The position numbers and the translations under genes are program-made. A stretch of DNA of 22,166 nt from Chrysochromulina tobinii (taxonomy: Eukaryota > Haptophyta > Prymnesiales > Chrysochromulinaceae): positions 1-22,166 of the forward strand of contig JWZX01001074.1 of assembly GCA_001275005.1 (NCBI GenBank), given 5' to 3'. Shown here piece by piece: positions 15,601 to 22,166 of the stretch. Numbering within the stretch: position 1 is the stretch's first letter; each line of letters begins with the position of its first letter. A model generated the notes under the pieces. The model was not told where the DNA came from and made no database searches. It worked only from the letters and a program-made list of their open reading frames with translations.

Positions 15601-16491
15601 CGCACGACGAGGGGCGTTGTACTCGAATCTGAGACTGAGCCTCACTTCTGAGCTGGCTGCATGGCGCATGCCCGAAGGGCTTGCGCATAATAATCATCGT
15701 ATCGTCCGGCGGGGACCGCACCGCGCCACGGCCGTGTCGTGACGATCTGACGAATGAGCCCGCGCGCGGGCCCCACGTGCCTCACGTGGCGACGAGCACA
15801 CAGGCGCGCTACCGTGCAGCACCTACACAGTGTCATACCGTACCGGCCGGTTTGGCGGTCTGCGTAAGGTATGCGATTAAGTCTGGTGCGGTCCGGCCCG
15901 TGCCTCGATCGCGCGATCCTTCGGATTATAAAAGCCATACGAACATCCGATCCTACGCGGCGTACGGGGCGCAGCTGCGACCAAGAACCAAGCCATGCGG
16001 TGTCCACTCTTAACAGTAAGATGAGTCAGGTTCCCCCTCGACTAATATATCCTGTGCAACCGGTGACACAGACATCAGACTGGTCGCGCGCGCGGTCCTC
16101 ACACTTTACCGCCACCTACTACCGACCGGGAGCTCGGGTCTGGGTCACACACGTAGACGTTCCACGAGAGCCTCATCCATCATCGCACGCCATGCCATGG
16201 CATGCCACACGTACGGTAACCCTACACTCCGTACAGGATGCGCACGAGCCTGATCTGCCTTGCGTGGGCGGGCGGTCCAGATACACCCCTGCATCATGCG
16301 ACTGACTCGAGGTGGACGGTGTGCGCCCCTCTGCTGCGAGGATCCAGCGCCCCGCGCACACTGTCGAACCCATCAGCCGCGAGCGGACGAAGAGAGCTCG
16401 TTCCTGCGCCCGCCTGCATCACCAGCGAGCCAGCCCTGCCGAGCGACCCGGCAGAGGGTCGCCTGAGGGTTCGTTTGCTTGCATAGGTCGC
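15601..16491. other. Intergenic region with a TATA box and a possible small spliced gene
   Basis: No family is recognisable. On the plus strand 15927-15934 is TATAAAAG. It is followed at 15995 by an ATG and seven codons, then GTAAGATGAG (a good donor at 16016), ACTAAT (16041, branch-like) and ACACAG ending at 16071. Splicing out those 56 bases opens a frame to the stop at 16303-16305, giving 84 residues. The peptide matches nothing I know, so this is only a candidate. The unspliced frame from the ATG at 15871 shares its tail. A 14-bp palindrome, CATGCCATGGCATG, lies near 16191-16204. Confidence 0.3.
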
Positions 16492-17386
16492 TCACTCACC
16501 AGTTTTGAATAGGCGCTCGAACTTTTCGCGCTCGCTCGCGAACGTGCTCGTGTCGATGGATTTCCCCTCGTCGGAGGGTGCGTATCCACCCGCGAGGTCC
16601 CGACGTCCCTGCACGTCCAGCGTGTCGTACGGCTCGTCCGCCGCGGGTGTTTGTAACCGTTCGAAGGCGTCCTTGTCGTACTCATTCTTGGCCGGCGGCG
16701 TGATCAAGGTGCCCTTTGGCACGAGCGAGACTTCGAACGAGCCTGCCGAGCAGAATTTGGCAAGCGTGTCGACCTCCCACTTGAGCGGGGTCGCGAGGTC
16801 CTGCGTGATTCAGTGCACAGGGCACGCGTCGTGAGCACACGCCACCAGAGACGCCACTTGTTCAAACGGGCGAGCCGGCTGGCGGCGGCGCTGGCTGGCG
16901 AGGAAAGGGGTGGCGACTCACAAAGCCCTCGGCCTGCAGCAGCTGCGCAAAGCGCCCGGCGTCATCGTTGAGCTCAAAGGCGAGCACGTATGCGTTCGCC
17001 TGCGCCGCACGCCCCTGCAGGGTGTACACACCCTCGTCCTGCTGGCCCGCGTTGAAGATGAGCACGTATGCGGAATCCAAGCCCTGGAGCACGCTGTGCG
17101 GCGAACCGAGCCTGGTCGTTGAGGCGCGCTCGATCGCGTTGCGCAGCGATGCCTGCGTCGGAGCGCACGAGATGGTCGTGAGCCGTGTGGCACGCGGCAT
17201 GCGCCGAGGCAAGGCTCGCTGTGGCGTGCGGGCGGCGGCGTGGCGTACCTCGTCGGATGCACTCCACTCGGAGTTCATGCGCAGCGGAGCAGTGCGCAGA
17301 GGGTGCTGGCGCGCCGGTGTGCAAACATGCAGGTGGCTCGGCAACAAGTAGGCGCTGGTCGCGGCAAAGAGTTGGAAGGCCAACAT
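16492..17386 (-). CDS. Plastid-type DUF3110 protein, two exons
   Basis: Exon 1 is 17386-16922 and exon 2 is 16800-16492; the 121-base intron starts GTGAGT and ends CACGCAG. Joining them in phase 0 gives 257 residues and rebuilds DUF3110 across the junction: SAYVLIFNAGQQDEGVYTLQ, VLAFELNDDAGRFAQLLQAE, then (exon 2) TPLKWEVDTLAKFC and SFEVSLVPKGTLITPP. DUF3110 occurs in cyanobacteria and plastids; its function is unknown. The N-terminus (MLAFQLFAATSAYLLP, then basic residues) looks like a signal plus transit peptide, so plastid import is likely. The ATG at 17386 is the first ATG in frame. The tail after about residue 195 is acidic and lineage-specific. The stop TGA overlaps another perfect donor (GTGAGT, 16499-16494), so a further 3' exon is possible. 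Confidence 0.85.
16801..16921 (-). other. Intron of the DUF3110 gene
   Basis: Coding-strand donor is TTT|GTGAGTCGCC and acceptor is ATCACGCAG|GACCTC, with CTGAAT as a possible branch site. Its removal joins two parts of DUF3110 in phase 0. Confidence 0.85.
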
Positions 17387-17800
17387 GGTCGGTGCTTGAT
17401 GACGGCTGAGAAGGTGGTGAGTGCTTCGCAGTCCATCATCACCAGGTTTCGTCTTCACAGTTGGGCCATCCAAATCAAAAAAGGGTTTTAAGGTTTCACA
17501 GACGACAGGTTTACGTAACGACCCGACACGACAGACGCGACAGCACGCCCCCGACTGTAAACCGGCGGCCAACAGGCAAGATCACGAGACTCGAGAGCCT
17601 CGAGAGCTCAGGTCCGCGAGCTTCGAGCTCGAGTGGGAAACGAGCGCCACCCGACCTGCGACGCCGTTCCGTCGCCCTGCGTTCCATTAGTATCATGCCT
17701 GTGGTGAAGTCGTAAAGCGATCTCCCGTTGATGAGATCGCTCGAAAAACAGTAAAACCCGAAGCGTCGCTGTCCGCGTTGCCCCGCTCCGTCTTACGCCA
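17387..17800. promoter_or_regulatory. Divergent promoter region of the DUF3110 and ankyrin-KDEL genes
   Basis: The 414 bases between the two ATGs hold no gene. Notable are clustered CTCGAG/GAGCTC motifs at 17587-17633 and a perfect inverted repeat at 17716-17741. No consensus TATA box is seen for either gene. Confidence 0.5.
17716..17741. repeat. Perfect inverted repeat upstream of the ankyrin-KDEL gene
   Basis: AGCGATCTC and GAGATCGCT form a 9-bp stem around an eight-base loop and are followed by CGAAAAAC. It ends 59 bases before the ATG, so it is either a 5' UTR hairpin or a binding site with dyad symmetry. Confidence 0.8.
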
Positions 17801-20800
17801 ATGTCCCGGCTGCTGCTCAGTGCCGCGCTGCTCCTCGGCTGCGTGAGCGTGCTCGCACAACCTAAGAAGCGGCCATCGCTCAGCGGTGCCTCCTCCAAGA
17901 GCTCGAGCTCCGAGGAGTCGCTCGGTAGCCAATTGCTCACCGCAGTCCTTGGCAACGATCTGGTGCGCTCCCGCCGCGCACGCATCTCGCCCTCGGCCCG
18001 CAGCGTTGACGCACGTGCCACCTGCCCACCCGCAGGTGGGCGCCAGCGCCATTTTTGAAACCGTGAGCGAATCGCAGGCGGTGCGACTGGCCAACGCGAT
18101 CGACTGGCGTGGCAAGAGCGTGCTGATGCACGCAGCCTCGCGCGACTTTGCCGAGATGACGTGAGTCGCTCTGCACCGGACGGGCGTGGCCTCGCGCTGC
18201 CTGGGCAGTTCCCACTGCACCCTCTGCGCCGACGCCGCCAGCAGCATGGCCGCGGCGGGAGCTGCCGCGGCCGCAGCCCGCCGCCTCAGGCGCCGCCGCC
18301 GTTAGCCGCTTTGCGAGCCGCGAGCCGCTGCGTCCGCCGCCGCCGCCACTGCTGACGCTGGCGCTGATCCCGGCGCTGTGCCGCAGGAACCTACTGATTT
18401 CGCACAAGGCGCGCGTCGATGCGGCCGAGTACACTGGCGGCGCCACGGCGCTCATGCTCGCTGCTCGCAATAGCTCGCTCGCGACAGTCGAGGCCCTCAT
18501 CGGCGCCGGCGCCAAGGTTGGGGCGGTGACGCCACAGGGGACGACGGTGCTGATGCAGGCGGTGGCGAGTGGCAGCATCCCGATCGTGGCGGCCATCCTC
18601 GCCGCCGGCGCCGACCCGAACGCACGTGACAAGAGCGGCGCCTCAGCCCTGTCTCTCGCTGCGTCCCTCGGGCTGCCCTCGATGGTGCGGCTCCTCGTGG
18701 CTGGCAAGGCGGACGTGGACGCTGCCGACGCGCACGGCACGACGCCACTGCTGGTCGCGGCGGCGGCGGGGCAGACGGAGACGGTGACTACACTCCTCGC
18801 GCTCGGCGCGATGGTCGATGCCGTCGATGCGGAGGGCATGACGCCACTGATGGAGGCGGCGAGGGCCGTTGGCGGTTTCGACGTGGCGAGCGCCCTCCTC
18901 AACGCGAAAGCGAAGCCCGACCTCTTCTCAAAGGCTGGGTGCGCGGGGCCAGACCCTCCTGCGCGCATGCTCTCGCCATCACTGCGCTCGCGACGCCCTT
19001 ACGCCATCCCGCCATCCGCCCTCTGAGCGCACCCACCCTGTAGCCGTCCCTTGCATCCTCTCAGAATCTTCTGACGCGCGCGCGTTGGCCCCTCGCATCC
19101 TCCCCGCCCCTCGCCCCCCCTCCCTTCCCCTTCCCCCCTTGGCCGCTCGGCAGCTTCACCCCACTCTCGATGGCGGCGGGCACGGGCAACGGGCCAGTCG
19201 TCGCCCTTCTCCTCCAACAAGGCGCCGATCCAAACGCGCTCCATCCAGAAGGGTCGACCGCGCTGATGGCCGCCGCGGAGAATGGCTCGGTCCCGATCGT
19301 CAAGGCATTGCTCGGCGTGGGGGCGGACGTGAACACCGCACGCTACGATGGGCTGACCGCTCTGATGGCCGGCTGCGGACAGACGAATGTAGAGCTTGTG
19401 CAGACACTCCTCGATAAGGGAGCGCAGCCGAATGCGGTCGACATGCGCGGCGTGAGCGCGTGCCATATGGCGGCCGAGGTGGGCGCACTCGACATTGTGA
19501 CCGCTCTGGTCCAGGCGGGTGCCGACTGCACGGTGATGGCCCATGCGGCGGCGATCACGCCGCTGATCGTGGCCGCCGCGGCGGGGATGGAGGAGATGGT
19601 CTCTCTCCTCCTCGCGATCACAACCGACGTAGATGCGCTCCATGACGACAAGTCCGCCATGTCCGCCTTGATGGCGGCCGCCTCCAATGGATCCAGCCTG
19701 ATCGTCGATCACATCCTCAAGGCGGGCGCCAATGTCAACCTGCGCAACTCCGATGGTGTGACCGCACTGATGCACTCGGCTGTCCTGTCTCACCTCGACG
19801 TCGTCGTGCAGCTGCTTGAGGCGGGCGCCGATCTGCATGCCACGGACAATGACGGCTTCGACGCCCTCGTCGCCGCAGCCACCGGCGGCTCGGCGGAGGT
19901 GGCGCAGCTCCTTCTGGGCAAGGGGCTCAATCCGAATGTGATTGCGGGCTCGGGCGGCGCACCCCTCATGATCGCTGCCAAAGCCGGGGCCTTGGACTGC
20001 GTCAAGGTGCTGCTCGCGGCCGGCGCCGTCGTCGACGCCCTAGCGGCGCCCTCGGCCGCCTTCGTAGCCGAGATCGAGAAGCTGCAGGCCCAGCCCGACG
20101 ACGGGCTGACCGAGCCCGAGCTCGACGCCAAGCGCCAGCGCATCGAAGCCTACTTTGAGCAAGGAACGACCGCCCTGATGCATGCGAGCGCCAACGGTCA
20201 CCACGAGGTCGTCTCGGAGCTGCTCGCGGCGGGCGCGCAGGCGGGCTTGCGTGACAAGGATGGGCAGTCGTCCCTCGTGTACGCGGCCAATACCGGCTCG
20301 ACCAAAGTGGTGGCGCTGCTGCTTGAGAGCGGCACGGCTGACCCGAATGACGTCGTCGGCGACTCGGCGACCGCGATGCCGCTGCTCGTGCACGCTCTCG
20401 CGTCGAATGCGGAGTCACTCGCGGAGCTCCTGATCAAGCACGGCGCCCACGTGGACGCGGTGCAGGGGGGCGTGGCGCCGCTGCTGCTCGCGGCGCAGGC
20501 GGGCTCGACGAAGCTGATTCAGCTGCTGATCAGCAAGGGCGCCGACCTCACTGCCGCCTCGGACAGCGGCGTCACGGCCCTCATGATCCTGGCCGCCGCG
20601 GGCCATGTCCGCGGCGTGAGGCTGATCCTCGAAGCGGCCAAAGAGAATGCCGCGGCGCCGCAGCTGATCACGCAGGTCGTCGATGCGACCACCGAGAATG
20701 GCACCGCCGCGCTGCACACAGCCGCACGTCAGGCCCACGTGAAGGCGGTCGGCGAGTTGCTCGCGGCGGGCGCATCGGTGACGTTGCGGGATCTGGGCGG

Positions 20801-21110
20801 GCAGACGGCCCTGGGCGCTGCGTACGACGGGCTGCAGGCGGTGGCCAAGTATGTTGAGGAGGCGCTGCTGGAGTATGCGGCGACAGCGGACCGCAAGCTC
20901 GGTAACGATATGCTCGCGCGCGCGGCAGCGCCGCACATCGAGGTGATGGAGAAGCTTCTCGGCGCGGGGGCCGAGCCGTCGCTCATCGACAAGGAAGGGA
21001 ACACAGTGGATGCTCTACGGATCGTGCAAACGTACCAGAGCCTCGCCTCCAAGGCAGAGGGCGAGGCCGCCGACGAGGAGGCGGCCGGTGGCACCAAAGA
21101 CGAGCTGTGA
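17801..21110 (+). CDS. ER-lumenal ankyrin-repeat protein with signal peptide and C-terminal KDEL, four exons
   Basis: Proposed exons are 17801-17962, 18036-18160, 18387-18938 and 19154-21110, 2796 coding bases in all, or 931 residues. Each junction restores ankyrin spacing: ..GNDL|VGASAIF.. (phase 0), ..FAEM-T-NLLISHK.. (phase 2) and ..FSKA-G-FTPLSMAAG.. (phase 2). Donors are GTGCGC, GTGAGT and GTGCGC; acceptors end in CAG. Residues 1-19 (MSRLLLSAALLLGCVSVLA) are a clear signal peptide. A serine-rich segment follows, then about 23 ankyrin repeats (pattern G-x-T-A-L-M-x-A-A...LL-x-x-G-A-D-x-N), with a charged helical insert after repeat 15 (EIEKLQAQPDDGL...). The last residues are GGTKDEL, the HDEL/KDEL-receptor retrieval signal. 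Ankyrin proteins are usually cytosolic, so an ER-lumenal one is unusual. The partner is unknown. Confidence 0.88.
17963..18035 (+). other. Ankyrin-KDEL intron 1
   Basis: 73 bases, donor CTG|GTGCGC, acceptor CCCGCAG|GTGGGC, phase 0. The reading frame changes across it, and the ankyrin-like frame starts directly after it. Confidence 0.75.
18161..18386 (+). other. Ankyrin-KDEL intron 2
   Basis: 226 bases, donor ATGAC|GTGAGT, acceptor TGCCGCAG|GAACC, phase 2. The split codon is ACG (Thr), inside an ankyrin helix. Confidence 0.85.
18939..19153 (+). other. Ankyrin-KDEL intron 3
   Basis: 215 bases, donor GCTGG|GTGCGC, acceptor CTCGGCAG|CTTCACC, phase 2. A long C/T tract (19095-19141) lies before the acceptor. 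The join gives KAG-FTPL, a normal ankyrin start. Confidence 0.85.
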
Positions 21111-21254
21111 CGGCGCCGCTGACACGCGCGCGGGCAGACGATGATGGTGGCGGCGGCGGCAGCATGGGCTCTGATGCATGGGACGGAGGGCGCTCGGTAG
21201 GGCGCTCAGTGAGCGTTGGTGGAGGATCGACGGCCGACGGGAGAGATTATGCCG

Positions 21255-21300
21255 AGATCGGTGGCGAGATTGGGCCAAGATCGGTGGCGAGATTGGGCCG
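21255..21300 (+). repeat. Two tandem 23-bp units
   Basis: 21255-21277 and 21278-21300 differ only in the last base (unit begins AGATCGGTGGCGAGATTGGG). A third copy starts at 21301 and breaks off after six bases. Confidence 0.95.
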
Positions 21301-21306
21301 AGATCG

Positions 21307-21375
21307 ACGGCCGACGGGAGAGCCCAACCACTACCCTAATTACCCTAATTAACGGCCGACGGGAGAGCCCAACCA
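21307..21375 (+). repeat. Direct repeat around CCCTAATTA units
   Basis: A 24-base sequence beginning ACGGCCGACGGGAGAGCCCA occurs at 21307-21330 and 21352-21375; its first 16 bases also occur at 21230-21245. Between the two full copies lie two TACCCTAAT units. Confidence 0.9.
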
Positions 21376-22166
21376 TTACCCGACCATCGCTCTCGTCGCC
21401 TTGGGTCGGCTCGCAGGTGTCGTGGGGCTGCGTGTCCCCTCTGTAGGCGCCTCATGCGAGGTGCGGCCAGGGGCACGCGCAGATCGCCCGCAGCCAGTCA
21501 AGTCAAGTCGCAGCCAGACGCGTCGCGCGTCGATGCCATGGGCATGGAGCGAATGGAGGGAGTGGACGTGCACACGGTGCATGCACATCGATGTATCGTC
21601 CACAGAAAAATCGCATACATCTGGTCTATCCGGTGCAGGCGTCTGTCTATCCGGTGCCGGCGTGGGCGCCGGGGTGTGCTCGGTGGGTGCGTGTGCGCTC
21701 CGATGCTCGCCGATACACCAGAATCGTCATGGAGTACTATTATTTTTAAGGACACACGCAGTTTTTATGGTTTTACGGGTTGAGACTGCGGGGGTAGGAA
21801 GTGCACGCATCTGCCGTGCTCTCCTCCGAGCTCCGGGACCTCGGCGTGGACCTCGCTCCTCGGTTCCCTTGGCGCACCTCGTCGTCTCGTTTGACGTATC
21901 CTCGTATGTCGTATCGTCGTTCTGTGACGTGTAAGTTTATTTCTCAAATCGTGTGCGCTAGGGGCCTCTTGCGAACCGTGGGCAGAAATTAAAAGGCCAG
22001 GAGTGCATCAGACTGAGCTCGGGAGGGCTTGTGGACACCTCGTGAGTACCTCGTGAGCAGCTCGTGTGCACAGCATGTGCCTCGCGATCTCCAAGCATGG
22101 GCATGTGTACCGAGACCGCCCCGGCCGCATACACATGCAGCTCGGCTCGCGCGACAACCGTACAGC

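Larger units (their letters stand above)
21111..22166. other. Right-end region with short direct repeats, no defensible gene
   Basis: It holds the 3' UTR of the ankyrin gene and several short repeats. The longest plus frame (21401-21934) starts with TTG and has chance-like composition. Near the edge an ATG at 22075 opens a frame of 30 codons that runs out of the window and could be the start of a gene, but it matches nothing I know. A 21-base unit, GTCTATCCGGTGCNGGCGT plus two bases, is repeated at 21624 and 21645. Confidence 0.45.

Noticed and set aside
17937-18968. 343-residue minus-strand ORF
   Set aside because: It is antisense to the ankyrin exons and crosses their introns; the ankyrin frame explains the sequence.
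18454-19026. Separate ankyrin gene starting at the ATG at 18454
   Set aside because: That ATG is inside an ankyrin repeat; upstream exons and clean splice sites join it to the signal-peptide exon, and the reading after 18938 loses the ankyrin pattern.
21331-21351. Telomere or chromosome end
   Set aside because: Only two CCCTAAT-type units are present and unique sequence continues on both sides.
22075-22166. Start of a gene at the right edge
   Set aside because: Only 30 codons are visible, no family is recognisable, and the opposite strand is equally open.

Overview
This is a GC-rich piece of a eukaryotic nuclear genome, probably from a microalga with a complex plastid. The reading frames point to a haptophyte or a similar secondary alga, but the sequence cannot prove the lineage. 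The eukaryotic evidence is direct: a histone chaperone (ASF1), a J-domain/SANT protein of the DNAJC2/zuotin type, GT-AG introns that restore conserved protein domains exactly, a signal peptide paired with a C-terminal KDEL, and TATA boxes. Two proteins start with a hydrophobic leader followed by a basic, alanine-rich stretch, and one of them carries the cyanobacterial/plastid DUF3110 domain. That is why a secondary plastid is suspected.

Layout, left to right. ASF1 is on the minus strand (580-1044), with a near-perfect E2F-type site just upstream. Next, on the minus strand, is a very large locus (1929-7290): a proline-rich, two-helix N-terminal ORF followed by an XK-related-like membrane domain, a short leucine-rich stretch and 98 decapeptide repeats. 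The two ORFs are split only by one extra base in an A8 run. A shared promoter region separates it from a plus-strand DNAJC2-like gene (7784-9370). A two-domain, probably organelle- or secretory-targeted protein follows (9686-10828, plus). Converging on it is a DUF1244-MogA/Cnx1G-type molybdopterin adenylyltransferase fusion (11428-12471, minus).

The middle (12850-13932) is a 1.08-kb non-coding element. Its long terminal inverted repeats and its interior are built from 10-11-bp GGATACATG-type units, like a foldback transposon. After it come a glycosyltransferase-like gene (14304-15551, plus) whose stop codon lies inside a 44-bp tandem duplication, a spliced DUF3110 plastid gene (16492-17386, minus), and a divergent four-exon gene (17801-21110, plus) for an ER-lumenal protein of about 23 ankyrin repeats ending in KDEL. 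The last kilobase shows short direct repeats and no gene I can defend.

The genes do not form a pathway; this is an ordinary gene-dense algal locus with unrelated neighbours. The most unusual items are the XK-like/decapeptide giant, the ER-targeted ankyrin protein, the DUF1244-MogA fusion and the foldback minisatellite element.
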